The position numbers were made by a program, and so were the translations under genes. 64,000 nucleotides of DNA, taken from assembly GCA_964446115.1 (NCBI GenBank), contig CAYUNE010000027.1, positions 124,001-188,000 on the forward strand, read 5' to 3'. Within the stretch, counting starts at the first letter, position 1. Every line of letters starts with the position of its first letter. The notes below the pieces were generated by a model that was given only the letters and a program-made list of their open reading frames with translations, was not told where the DNA came from and made no database searches. This stretch comes from CAYUNE01 sp964446115 (GTDB lineage: Bacteria > Desulfobacterota > Desulfobulbia > Desulfobulbales > Desulfobulbaceae). Positions 1 through 8,689 of the stretch are shown piece by piece.

Positions 1-1
1 C

Positions 2-964
2 GGACCGTTTTCCCAGCAGGAAAACGATCTCAACAGCCTGCCCTTTATTGACCGCCGGCTGACAAAGGCCCACCTCTACTTCGAGAAGTGGAAAAAACGG
101 GATCCCTTCCGCTATACCATGGCCGGTCGGGATTGCCAGTGGGGCCGGTGTGACTTTTGCTCCTGGACGACTCTCTACCCCCGGTTCCGCACCCGCAGCG
201 TCTCCAGCCTGCTCGATGAGATCGAGATGTTGGTGGGCGAGTACGGCGTCCGGGAGATATTTGACGACAGCGGCAATTTTCCCGCCGGCAACTGGCTGGA
301 AAAATTCTGCCACGGTATGATCGAACGCGGTCTCAACCGGGAGATTCTCTTCTCCTGCAACATGCGTTTTGACTATCTGGTGAAGCGGCCGGAGCTGCTT
401 CCCCTTATGAAAAAGGCGGGTTTCCGGAAGATGAAATCCGGGCTTGAATCCGCCAACCAGGAAACCCTGGATCGTATCAACAAAAATCTCCGGGTCGCCG
501 ATATCGTCGAGGGATGCCGCCTGGCCTCGGAGGCGGGGCTCGATATCCAGCTCACGGTCATGGTGGGTTACCCCTGGGAGCGACGCGACGATGCCCGGCG
601 CACCCTGGAGCTGGCCGGTGATCTCATGGCCCGGGGCCATGCCGAGATGCTCCAGGCCACGGTCATCGTCCCCTATCCCGGCACGCCGCTGTTCGACGAG
701 GCCCTGAAGAGGGGATGGATTCGGTTCGAGGATCCCCGGGCATGGGACCGCTACGATATGACCGAGCCGGTCTTTACCATGCCCGACATGGAGGCCGGGG
801 AGGTTATGAAGATGTGCAGCGACATCTACAAGAGATTCATGACGCCGCGTTTCGTGCTCAGGCAGCTCATGAAGATCCGCACCCTGGAGGATCTGAGTTA
901 TCTTCTCCGCGGCAGCCGGGCGATTTTCGGCCATATCATGGATTTTGCCGGCATCAGGACGTGA
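2..964 (+). CDS. Radical SAM (B12-binding type) protein, 5' end cut by window
   Basis: The frame is open from base 2, so the N-terminus lies outside the window. The visible part has a cysteine cluster CQWGRCDFC (Cx4Cx2C, codons near 134-160) that would hold the SAM-binding [4Fe-4S] cluster. The following TIM-barrel-like segments are typical of B12-dependent radical SAM proteins (DDSGNFPAG, then KSGLESANQETLDRINK, then VMVGYPWERRDDARRT). Such proteins are common in polysaccharide and lipid gene clusters; the substrate cannot be read from sequence. It lies 6 nt upstream of a GT26 gene, so it probably modifies a glycan or lipid made by this locus. The spacing of the first two cysteines is one residue longer than the classic Cx3C, as in a subgroup with a CxxGxCxFC motif. 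Confidence 0.85.
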   Translation, partial: GPFSQQENDLNSLPFIDRRLTKAHLYFEKWKKRDPFRYTMAGRDCQWGRCDFCSWTTLYPRFRTRSVSSLLDEIEMLVGEYGVREIFDDSGNFPAGNWLEKFCHGMIERGLNREILFSCNMRFDYLVKRPELLPLMKKAGFRKMKSGLESANQETLDRINKNLRVADIVEGCRLASEAGLDIQLTVMVGYPWERRDDARRTLELAGDLMARGHAEMLQATVIVPYPGTPLFDEALKRGWIRFEDPRAWDRYDMTEPVFTMPDMEAGEVMKMCSDIYKRFMTPRFVLRQLMKIRTLEDLSYLLRGSRAIFGHIMDFAGIRT

Positions 965-970
965 GCCTTC

Positions 971-1783
971 ATGAGCGGTTGCCACCAGCCCGATACCTCC
1001 GGCTCCGTCGTCACCAGCGGCAAGGGCGAGATGCGGCGCACCGTGCCGCTGCTGGGAGTGGAGATCGATGTCGTCGATACCGCGGCGCTGTGTTACCGCC
1101 TGCTTGAGTTTGCCGCGGGCAACCGGCAGCGCCGGGTGATGTACGTCAATGCCGACTGTATGCTCATCGCCCATGAAAATCGCCGTTACGGCGACCTTCT
1201 CAACCGGGCGGATCTCGTCTATGCCGACGGCATCGGCGTGGTTCTCGGAGCCCGGCTCTTCGGCCACCGGCTACCGGGCCGCTCCACCGGCGCTGATTTT
1301 TTCCCCTATTTCTGCGCCATGGCCGCTGAGCGTGGAATCCGGCTCTATCTCCTGGGCGCGGCCGAAGGCGTGGCGCGGGCCGCGGCGGAACGGCTGCAGC
1401 GTGACATTCCGGAACTGCGGATCGTCGGCACCCACCACGGTTACTTCCGGCGGCGTGAAAGCGGCAGGATCATTGATGCCGTCAACCGGGCCCGTCCCCA
1501 TGTGGTGGTGATCGGTTTCGGCGCTCCGGCACAGGAATTCTGGATGGAGGAGTTCGGCCCCCGGCTGGAGGCAAGGGTCCTCTGGGGAGTGGGTGGGCTT
1601 TTCGATTTTCTCTCCGGCAATACCAGGCGGGGACCCCGCTGGCTGCTGGATCACGGTTTTGAATGGCTCTGCCGGCTGTTCATCGAGCCCCGCCGCCTCT
1701 GGCGCCGTTACCTCATCGGCAATGTCCGTTTTCTTGCCCTGCTCCTCCGCCATCGTCTCTTCAACCGGAAGAGCGCAACATGA
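971..1783 (+). CDS. WecG/TagA/CpsF-family glycosyltransferase (GT26)
   Basis: The 270 aa protein matches the GT26 family, which transfers a sugar (N-acetylmannosamine or its uronic acid in known members) onto an undecaprenyl-linked intermediate at the cytoplasmic face. Visible family motifs are YVNADCML, ADGIGVV and GVGGLFDFLSGNTRRGPRW, and it ends in the usual basic C-terminal tail. The start at 971 has only a weak ribosome site. An alternative ATG at 1031 follows AAGGGCGAG and sits right at the domain boundary, so the true protein may be 250 aa. It follows the radical SAM gene by 6 nt. The sugar donor is not predictable. Confidence 0.9.
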   Translation: MSGCHQPDTSGSVVTSGKGEMRRTVPLLGVEIDVVDTAALCYRLLEFAAGNRQRRVMYVNADCMLIAHENRRYGDLLNRADLVYADGIGVVLGARLFGHRLPGRSTGADFFPYFCAMAAERGIRLYLLGAAEGVARAAAERLQRDIPELRIVGTHHGYFRRRESGRIIDAVNRARPHVVVIGFGAPAQEFWMEEFGPRLEARVLWGVGGLFDFLSGNTRRGPRWLLDHGFEWLCRLFIEPRRLWRRYLIGNVRFLALLLRHRLFNRKSAT

Positions 1784-1786
1784 TCC

Positions 1787-1946
1787 GTAATTGATCACCG
1801 GCAGCGCATCTTCGCTTCAATCTTTTCCGGCCGCATAGTTGGGGCTATAGCGACCGGGAGAGAGCGTGCAAATCTGCAACAGCTGTGACCGATTACAGTT
1901 TGGGAGTAAGAAATACCGCGGGGTTACATATCCTGTGATCAATTAC
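1787..1946 (+). repeat. Composite 160 bp intergenic element, copy A (hairpin module plus 64-nt core)
   Basis: The element is bounded by perfect 12 bp inverted repeats, GTAATTGATCAC at 1787-1798 and GTGATCAATTAC at 1935-1946. The left part is a decayed long hairpin whose right arm (CCGGGAGAGAGCGTGC) matches the intact one in the copy at 15457. The right part, 1883-1946, is the 64-nt core shared with six other places. It fills nearly the whole gap between the GT26 and GT2 genes and ends 1 nt before the next ATG. Confidence 0.85.
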
Positions 1947-1947
1947 C

Positions 1948-3111
1948 ATGATTCTGGACGCCCTCTTTTTTTTCCTTGCCGTTATCATTCTCCTGCTAAT
2001 GGCCTATCTCTTTTTCCTGGCTGCAGCAGCCCGGCTGCCGGCAAGGGCGCTGCCGGAACATCCCCCCCTGCAACGTTTTGCGGTGATCATTCCCGCCCGC
2101 AACGAGGCGGCGACAATTGGTGCCACCCTGCGGGGATTGAGCGGCCTCGATTATCCGGAAGAGCTCCGTGAGATAATCGTTATCGCCGATAACTGTCGCG
2201 ACAAGACCGCGGAGATCGCCCGGGAGCAGGGAGCGCTCTGTCTCCAGAGGCATGATCCCGCCAGGCAGGGCAAGGGGTTTGCCCTGGGTTGGGCCTTCCC
2301 GCACCTGCTGGCTCGCGGCGGTCACGACGCCTATCTGGTTATCGATGCCGATACCCGCCTGGCTCCGGATTACCTGCGGATCATGAACCGCTATCTGGCC
2401 GGTGGCGAGGAGGCGATCCAGGGTTATTCCCAGGTCCGGCATCCGCAGCGGTCGATCATGGAGAGCCTGGCCTTCCTCGGTTTCGCCCTCAACCGCAACC
2501 TGCGCTATCGGGGCAGGAGCCGCCTGGGCTGGTCGGCCAATCTGCTGGGCACGGGAATGTGTTTTTCCCGCGGGCTCCTGGAGCGGCTGGGCTGGAACAC
2601 CACGACCCTGGTGGAGGATATCGAGTACACCATGTTTCTGCTCGTCAACGGCAAACGGGTGATTTTTGCGCCCGAGGCCCGCCTGGAGGTGGAGTTGCAC
2701 CCCGGCGTCGGCAAAAGCGGCGGACAGCGTCGCCGCTGGGATATGGGCAAGTTCGAGGTGAGGAACCGCTATGTCGCCCTTCTGCTGCGGGCCGCCTGGA
2801 CCAGGCGCGATCCCCGGTGTTTCGACGCTGCCCTGGAGCTGCTGCTGCCGCCCTTTTCCATTTTTGTCCTGCTGGTACTGGTCGCAGCCGGGCTGTTCTT
2901 CCTGCTGGATTATCATGGGCCCTCCCTGGGGAGTTTTTTCTGGGCGGCGGCGGTGGCGGGCCTGGCAGGCTATATTTTTATCGGCCTGATTTCGGCCCGG
3001 GCCCCGGCTGCGGTGTACCGCGCCCTGGTCTACGCCCCCTTTTTCCTGTTTTGGCGGCTGTGGATTCTCGCGGGGCAGGCGCTGGGGAAGAGGGGAAGAG
3101 GGCAGTGGTAG
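1948..3111 (+). CDS. Membrane glycosyltransferase family 2
   Basis: The 387 aa protein has an N-terminal membrane helix (residues 4-30), a GT2 catalytic domain, and C-terminal membrane helices (about 290-380). Visible GT2 residues are IPARNEAATIG near the start of the fold, the DAD metal-binding triplet in VIDADTRL, GTGMCF, the EDIEYT acceptor motif and QRRRW. The QxxRW signature and flanking helices resemble processive or polyprenyl-linked GT2 enzymes such as BcsA/HasA-like or exopolysaccharide transferases. The start codon directly follows the intergenic element copy A and has no Shine-Dalgarno sequence. It belongs to the polysaccharide locus; the sugar is unknown. Confidence 0.9.
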   Translation: MILDALFFFLAVIILLLMAYLFFLAAAARLPARALPEHPPLQRFAVIIPARNEAATIGATLRGLSGLDYPEELREIIVIADNCRDKTAEIAREQGALCLQRHDPARQGKGFALGWAFPHLLARGGHDAYLVIDADTRLAPDYLRIMNRYLAGGEEAIQGYSQVRHPQRSIMESLAFLGFALNRNLRYRGRSRLGWSANLLGTGMCFSRGLLERLGWNTTTLVEDIEYTMFLLVNGKRVIFAPEARLEVELHPGVGKSGGQRRRWDMGKFEVRNRYVALLLRAAWTRRDPRCFDAALELLLPPFSIFVLLVLVAAGLFFLLDYHGPSLGSFFWAAAVAGLAGYIFIGLISARAPAAVYRALVYAPFFLFWRLWILAGQALGKRGRGQW

Positions 3112-3143
3112 ACCGTCGTCCCGGACCGGGGAGAAAGGTCGAT

Positions 3144-4514
3144 ATGCCGGCCGCTGGAGGAAAAAGCGGCGGAAACGGTCTTCCGGGCCTGGTGATCGCC
3201 CGGCTCGCAGGCCGGCGTCACCACGGGGGTATCATGGCCCTGGCCGACCAGGTGGTTGCCAGCGGCACCAACTTTCTCACCGGTATTGTCATGGCCCGGA
3301 GCTGCAGCCAGGAGGAATTCGGCCTCTACATGCTCTGTTTCAGCATCATCGTCTTTTCCCTCGACCTGCAGACCGCGCTGATCTCCTCGCCCTACCTTGT
3401 TTACAGCCGACGGTTGCCGCGGGGAGAACGGGCCGCCTATCTGGGGAACACCATGATCCAGCAGTTTTTCCTTGTGGTCATCATGGTGGCGCTTCTCGTT
3501 GCGGCCATGATTGTAACCGGGTATACTTCCGTGGTAAAGGCAATCCCGGCTGATCGCCTTGCCGCGGTGCTGCCTGTACTTGCCCTGGTTGTCTGGCCGC
3601 TGCTGTTGCGGGAGTTTATCCGCCGGGTCTGCTTCGCCGCCTTGCAGATGACAACGGCGCTGCTGCTGGATGGCACTGTTTTTTTAGGTCAGCTCACCGG
3701 GCTGCTCCTGCTTGCCGCCGCCGGACGGCTTTCGACTAATACCGCCCTGTATTGCATCGGTCTGGCCTGTGTACCGGCCTGCGGCGGATGGCTGTGGAGC
3801 AGGCGGCACACCTATGGGTTTTCCCCCGCCCTGCTGGGTCGGGATCTGCGCAGGAACCTCTCCTTTGGGAAGTGGGTCTTTTTCAGCGGTCTGCTCTGGG
3901 CGGCGAGCATGACGCTCTATCCCTGGTTGCTGGCCTTTTTTCACGGTACTGCGGCAACCGGTGTCTGGGGAGCCTGCTGGGGAGTGGTGGCCGTCACCAA
4001 CCCTTTGCTGCTGGGAATTCAGAACTATCTGGGGCCGAAAATCATCCGGGCCTATACCCGGGGCGGCAGACGGGGACTCGGAAGCTATGTGGTGCGCGCC
4101 GCTCTCGGCTGCGGATTCATGCTGCTGCCCCTGGCGGTGCTGCTGCTCTTTTTCGGCGGCCGGGCGGTGGCGTTACTGTATGGCGGCGAATACGGCGGTC
4201 ACGCCCCGGTGGTGATGCTGCTGGCCGTCTATATCCTGATATCGGCCATTACCTTCCCTGTTTCACGGGGACTTTTGGCCATGGAACGGGCGCGACTCTA
4301 CTTTGCGGCCAACCTCGTTCCCCTTGCGGTTATGCTCGGCGGCGGTATTTTGCTGGTGAAATTTTTCGGGGCCGCCGGGGTGGCCATGGCCCTGGTGGCG
4401 GGATCCCTGGCCACCGCCGTCGTTATGTCGGGACTCTTTTTTTCCCTGGTCGGCAAATGTGAGGCGCAAGTCGAAAACCCCGCAAGCCGGCAAAGAGACA
4501 GGAGGGCACCATGA
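3144..4514 (+). CDS. Polysaccharide flippase (Wzx/MATE-like, MOP superfamily)
   Basis: This is a 456 aa polytopic membrane protein with about 12 hydrophobic segments. It resembles oligosaccharide flippases that move lipid-linked repeat units across the inner membrane. The open frame runs far upstream through the preceding GT2 gene in another frame, so the start was chosen at ATG 3144, behind GGGGAGAAAGG. A GTG at 3105, overlapping the GT2 stop, is the main alternative. The 3' end overlaps the next gene by 4 nt (ATGA), so translation is probably coupled. A late segment, ALLYGGEYGGHAP, is of the kind seen in Wzx proteins. Confidence 0.85.
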   Translation: MPAAGGKSGGNGLPGLVIARLAGRRHHGGIMALADQVVASGTNFLTGIVMARSCSQEEFGLYMLCFSIIVFSLDLQTALISSPYLVYSRRLPRGERAAYLGNTMIQQFFLVVIMVALLVAAMIVTGYTSVVKAIPADRLAAVLPVLALVVWPLLLREFIRRVCFAALQMTTALLLDGTVFLGQLTGLLLLAAAGRLSTNTALYCIGLACVPACGGWLWSRRHTYGFSPALLGRDLRRNLSFGKWVFFSGLLWAASMTLYPWLLAFFHGTAATGVWGACWGVVAVTNPLLLGIQNYLGPKIIRAYTRGGRRGLGSYVVRAALGCGFMLLPLAVLLLFFGGRAVALLYGGEYGGHAPVVMLLAVYILISAITFPVSRGLLAMERARLYFAANLVPLAVMLGGGILLVKFFGAAGVAMALVAGSLATAVVMSGLFFSLVGKCEAQVENPASRQRDRRAP

Positions 4515-5818
4515 AGAACCTCGCCGAATCCTTCACCGGAAGAACGCCGTTGATCCTGGCATCCTTTCTCTTCCTGCTGCTGGTCTTTTGGCTGGCCACC
4601 CCCTTTGATTTCTCCTGGCCCGGCACAGTGTGGCTCATGGAGGATCAGTTCAGCGTTGCCGAGGCCATTGCACGCATGCGGCACGGCAACCTCATGCGTC
4701 GAATCGCCCTGCTGATGCTGGCCGCCTTCTCTCTCTTCAGCCTGGCGTGGACCAAGAACCGCTACCGGCTCAACTCGATCACCGCGTTGTTGATGATCCT
4801 GTATCTGGGGCTGATTCTCCTCAGCCTTGCCTGGTCAGTGGATGTCGTTTTCACCCTGCGGCGGGTGGTCATCGTCTGTATCCTCTGGTTTGCGGCCACT
4901 GTGGCGGCGGCCCGCTTCAGTCTGCGGGAACTGGCCCTGCTGGCCGTCCTGGTCACAGGTACCACGCTGCTTCTGGCCGTGGGCAACGAACTGCGGTTGC
5001 AGACCATGGATCCGGCCGATGAGCTCTGGCGCTTTGCCGGTCTTTTCCACACGGTTACCATGGGTTGGAACTGCGGATTGCTGGCCATCTCGGCACTTTT
5101 TCTGCTGCACGGCGAGGAGCGGGTCGGCCGTCGTTTTCTCCTGGCAGTCGTGATTATTTTCGCCCTTGTTTTCCTGCTGCTCACCAAGAGCCGCATGGCG
5201 GTCGTCGCCACGCTTGTGGGTATGGGTTATTTCCGGTTCCGCCTCAGCTCTCCCGGTGATCGGATTTTAGTCATCCTCGGGGTGATCATCATCACCTGCC
5301 TTGCCTATCTGAGCCTCGGCGACCGCCTGCTCTCCCTGGGCGAGGAGGCCTCGACCCTGGGCCGGGGAGAGGCGGCCAGGGAGTCGGTGGGCAGCCTCAC
5401 CGGTCGTACCCTGCTCTGGGCCGAGTGTTTCAGGTGGGCGGCCCAGCGGCCCCTGCGGGGATATGGATTCAACACCTTTATCAGTCCGGAACATGTCGAT
5501 ACCATTGCAAGGAATGTGGGATGGCTGCCGAATTCCACCCACTCCGGCTACCTGGACGCCCTGCTGGGAATCGGTTATCCCGGGGCCGTGGTGCTCATCC
5601 TCTTTCTCCTTTCCGCCTTTATCAGGTCGTTGCTGCTCTCGCGGAATGTCGCGGAGCATGGGGCCGAATACGATTTTGCCGGAGCGGTTCTGCTCTGGCT
5701 GGCCTTCAACCTCTTTCTGGAGGCCAACCTCATCACCAGGCCGCTGTTCATGACATTTTTCAGCATGTGTGTTCTGGCGCGGCTGGCCCTGCTGCCTGCT
5801 GGGGAGTGGGAGCGCTGA
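4511..5818 (+). CDS. O-antigen ligase/polymerase family membrane protein (Wzy_C-like)
   Basis: The 435 aa protein has around ten membrane helices and one large periplasmic loop near residues 280-345 carrying GRTLLWAECFRWAAQRPLRGYG and LPNSTHSGYLDALLGIGY. That loop with its His-Ser pair is the hallmark of the O-antigen ligase/Wzy polymerase family, which joins glycan units to lipid A-core or to each other. Ligase and polymerase cannot be told apart by eye. Its start overlaps the flippase stop by 4 nt, and a GT2 gene follows after 5 nt. Confidence 0.88.
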   Translation: MKNLAESFTGRTPLILASFLFLLLVFWLATPFDFSWPGTVWLMEDQFSVAEAIARMRHGNLMRRIALLMLAAFSLFSLAWTKNRYRLNSITALLMILYLGLILLSLAWSVDVVFTLRRVVIVCILWFAATVAAARFSLRELALLAVLVTGTTLLLAVGNELRLQTMDPADELWRFAGLFHTVTMGWNCGLLAISALFLLHGEERVGRRFLLAVVIIFALVFLLLTKSRMAVVATLVGMGYFRFRLSSPGDRILVILGVIIITCLAYLSLGDRLLSLGEEASTLGRGEAARESVGSLTGRTLLWAECFRWAAQRPLRGYGFNTFISPEHVDTIARNVGWLPNSTHSGYLDALLGIGYPGAVVLILFLLSAFIRSLLLSRNVAEHGAEYDFAGAVLLWLAFNLFLEANLITRPLFMTFFSMCVLARLALLPAGEWER

Positions 5819-5823
5819 AGGGG

Positions 5824-6831
5824 ATGGAGCCGACGATCACCGTTGCCGTGCCCACCTACAACCGTGCCGCCATGCTTGGGGATGCCCTTGCCTGCCTGGC
5901 GGCACAGGAAACCGGTGGCCGCTTCACGTATGAAATTCTGGTGCTTGACGACGGTTCCACCGACGCAACTTCTCAGGTGGTGCGGGCCATGGTCGATGAC
6001 GGAGTCCAGAGGGTGCGTTATATTCAGGTGGGCGGCCGGGGATATACCGGGGTGCTGAATCGGGCGGTGAGGGAGTTCCGCGGGCGGTGGCTGGCCTTTT
6101 TCGATGATGATCAGCTCACCCATGGCGACTGGCTGAGCCGGTTGTATGACGCAGCGCTCCGCCACGAGGCGGAGATGGTCGGCGGCCCCGTGGAGCTGGA
6201 TCTTGCCCCGGAGGTGCTTGGCGGCCTGGGACCGGTGTGCCGGGATCTCTGCGGCGAAACTCCGGAGGTGCGCAATCCGGAGCTTTTTCAGAAGCGGTGG
6301 CCGCTACCGCCGGGGGGCAATCGCATGGTTCACCGCTCGGTCTTTGAACGCCTTGGCTCATTTGACGAAACCATGCTCACCGGCGGCTGCGATCGCGATT
6401 TTCTGCTGCGGGCCGTGGCTGCCGGAGTGGTCATGGCCCATGCGCCCGGGGCAGTGGTCAGGCACCGTATCGGTGCCGAGCGCTTCACCAGCGATCATGT
6501 GCGCTGGTACAGTCTGCAGTGGGGCTCTTCTTTCGCCCATATCGACGCCAAGCGTTACGGACTTGCGAAAACGGCATTTCTGGCGGTCGCCCGGGTGGGG
6601 CAGGCCCTGGTGATCAACCTTCCCCTGCTGCTGCTTGCACGGCTCCGGGGGGACGGCGCCGCCCGGCTCGACCGTTGGGCCCTGCTGTGGCGGGCCGTGG
6701 GATATACGCGAAAGACCCTGCAGATGCTGATGCCGCGTCTTCTGCCCCAGGAGGAATTTTTCAGTCGCATCGAGTTTCGGCGGGGTAGACGGCGATGCAG
6801 TGAGGAAAACCAACGGGAGGGGGATATATGA
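5824..6831 (+). CDS. Glycosyltransferase family 2
   Basis: The 335 aa GT-A fold transferase begins with TITVAVPTYNRAAMLGDAL and shows LDDGSTDAT and the metal-binding run FFDDDQ. The C-terminal half has GGNRMVHRSVFERLG and a hydrophobic stretch near residue 265, suggesting a membrane-associated form. The start at ATG 5824 was chosen because the domain begins at once; the frame is open further upstream, but only as a shadow of the ligase gene. It sits 5 nt after the ligase stop and overlaps the next gene by 4 nt. It probably adds a sugar to the repeat unit; donor and acceptor are unknown. Confidence 0.9.
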   Translation: MEPTITVAVPTYNRAAMLGDALACLAAQETGGRFTYEILVLDDGSTDATSQVVRAMVDDGVQRVRYIQVGGRGYTGVLNRAVREFRGRWLAFFDDDQLTHGDWLSRLYDAALRHEAEMVGGPVELDLAPEVLGGLGPVCRDLCGETPEVRNPELFQKRWPLPPGGNRMVHRSVFERLGSFDETMLTGGCDRDFLLRAVAAGVVMAHAPGAVVRHRIGAERFTSDHVRWYSLQWGSSFAHIDAKRYGLAKTAFLAVARVGQALVINLPLLLLARLRGDGAARLDRWALLWRAVGYTRKTLQMLMPRLLPQEEFFSRIEFRRGRRRCSEENQREGDI

Positions 6832-8618
6832 GAGGGACGACGGGTTTGGCCATTGCGCTTGCGACGTTGATTTTTTGGCTGGTAACAGTGCAGAGGGGAC
6901 GGACGACCATCTATTATCTGGACTCCGGCGGTGGTTCGGACGCTGCGGCGGGCACCTCGGAGGCAACAGCCTGGAAAAGCCTGGGGATGCTTGCCCGCAG
7001 GAGTTTTGCCCCCGGCGATATCATCCGCCTGAAAAGGGGTGAAGTATGGTATGAGGAAATGGTCCTGGCCTCCTCGGGAAGCCCCGAAAGCCCCATTGTC
7101 GTCGAGGATTACGGCGATTCTGAAAAACCGCGGCCACGGCTGGTCGGTACCGCGGTTGCGGCGCTGAACTGGGAGCCGGTGCCGGGCATGACCGCAATCT
7201 ATCGTACCGTGGGCAACGGGATCGACGCCGAGCCCGGGCTGCTTCTCCACCGGGATCTACCCAGACCGCCCATTGCCACCCTCTTTCTTGCCTCGGCAAA
7301 GGGGGTGATTTCCCGGGGTGCCGTTGCCCTGCAGCTGGAAAACTCTTACTGCAACATGCAGGTGACCGCCGTTGACGGTGCCTCCAACCGGATTTCCGGC
7401 ATCACCTTTTTCCGTGATCCCCAGCGGCACTGGCAGGCGGATGACGGCGTCGAGATCCGGCAGGCGGATGTTCACGGCCGCGAGACCTCCTTTACAGCAG
7501 CTCTGGCGACAAGCGGCCTGCAAACCGACCCCCGGGGCCTGACCCGTCCGGGTGACTGGTACTGGGATTCGGCGCAAAAGGCCGTGTATCTCTTTGCAGA
7601 GAGCGATCCCGCCTCCGGGACCCGGTTGGCTGTGCTGAAAACCGGGATCCGCCTGGTAAACGGCCATGACCTCATCATCCGCAACCTCGATATCCATGGT
7701 TTCGGCGAGACCGGGGTACATCTCAATGGCGCGGACTCGGTCATTCTTGACGACATCGGGGTGGGCGCCATCGGTTTTCGGGGGCACAAAACCGCCATCC
7801 TTCTGGAGAATTCAAGCAACTGCATTGTCCGCAACTGCCGGGTGGAGTCTCCCCTGGTCTGCGGCATCGGCATCTACAGCTATGACCGGCCTTCCCGTAA
7901 CAACCGGATCATCGACAATCACATCCTGGCAAGCGGGGCCGCCGCCGTTATCCTCAACACCGATTCCCGGGAGACCGCCTCGCTGGTAACGGACAACACC
8001 ATTGCCGCCAATGTGGTCGAGGGGGCCAACAGCCTGGCCTATGACAGCGGTGGAATCTACGCCCTCAACATCGGCCCCGGCAACATCCTCAGCGAGAACA
8101 CCATTGTCAACGGCGGCAGTCGCAGCCTGCGCAGCGCCGGCATCATGATCGACGGCGGTGTTTCACCCATGGTTATCCGCTCAAATATTGCTGAGAATAA
8201 CTCCCTGGGGGGAATCGTGGTCAGCGGTGCCGGTCATCTCATCGAGAACAATCGTCTCCGGCGCAACGGGGTTTCCGCCTGGGACAGCGCCCAGCTGGTA
8301 TTTTTTCCGGTGATCGACAACCCCTCGGGCTGCACCGTGCGCGACAACGTCATGGAGGATGGCGGCGGCGGCAACATGGTGCTGGTGCTGAAGCGCTCCT
8401 CCCTGCCGCAGACCCCGATTGTTTTCGACAACAACACCTACGGGGCGACGGCGCCCTTGCCCTTTTGTCTGAGTGAGCATGAGTATTGCGACCGGTGGGT
8501 CGATTTTTCCACCTGGAAGCTTCTCACCGGTCAGGACAGTCATTCGGTTTTTGAGGACCTCAGGTGGCGTCCCGGGGAGAAAGGGGCCATCACCGGCCCG
8601 CTTTCCCTGCTGCTCTGA
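6828..8618 (+). CDS. Secreted right-handed parallel beta-helix repeat protein
   Basis: The 596 aa protein begins with a hydrophobic segment (about residues 5-20) that fits a signal peptide or membrane anchor. It then has YYLDSGGGSDAAAGTSEATAWKSL, typical of the start of pectate-lyase-like folds. From about residue 270 onward there are many short Asn/Gly/Ile-rich turns (NLDIHGFGETGVHLNGADS, SNCIVRNCRV, NRIIDNHI, NIAENNSLGGIVV), the parallel beta-helix repeat (PbH1) pattern. Such proteins act as polysaccharide lyases, epimerases or hydrolases on exported glycans. Its position at the end of the polysaccharide operon, translationally coupled (4 nt overlap) to a GT2, supports action on that glycan. 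No catalytic residues could be assigned. Confidence 0.85.
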   Translation: MRGTTGLAIALATLIFWLVTVQRGRTTIYYLDSGGGSDAAAGTSEATAWKSLGMLARRSFAPGDIIRLKRGEVWYEEMVLASSGSPESPIVVEDYGDSEKPRPRLVGTAVAALNWEPVPGMTAIYRTVGNGIDAEPGLLLHRDLPRPPIATLFLASAKGVISRGAVALQLENSYCNMQVTAVDGASNRISGITFFRDPQRHWQADDGVEIRQADVHGRETSFTAALATSGLQTDPRGLTRPGDWYWDSAQKAVYLFAESDPASGTRLAVLKTGIRLVNGHDLIIRNLDIHGFGETGVHLNGADSVILDDIGVGAIGFRGHKTAILLENSSNCIVRNCRVESPLVCGIGIYSYDRPSRNNRIIDNHILASGAAAVILNTDSRETASLVTDNTIAANVVEGANSLAYDSGGIYALNIGPGNILSENTIVNGGSRSLRSAGIMIDGGVSPMVIRSNIAENNSLGGIVVSGAGHLIENNRLRRNGVSAWDSAQLVFFPVIDNPSGCTVRDNVMEDGGGGNMVLVLKRSSLPQTPIVFDNNTYGATAPLPFCLSEHEYCDRWVDFSTWKLLTGQDSHSVFEDLRWRPGEKGAITGPLSLLL

Positions 8619-8689
8619 TGCCGGGCTTGCGCTTGTAACCGGTTGCAGATTCCTTGTTCAGCAAAGCCGGTTGTTTGTTCCGTGAGCAT

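Noticed and set aside
2289..3143. N-terminal extension of the flippase frame through the GT2 gene
   Set aside because: This part is the GT2 gene read in another frame; the flippase homology begins after 3144.
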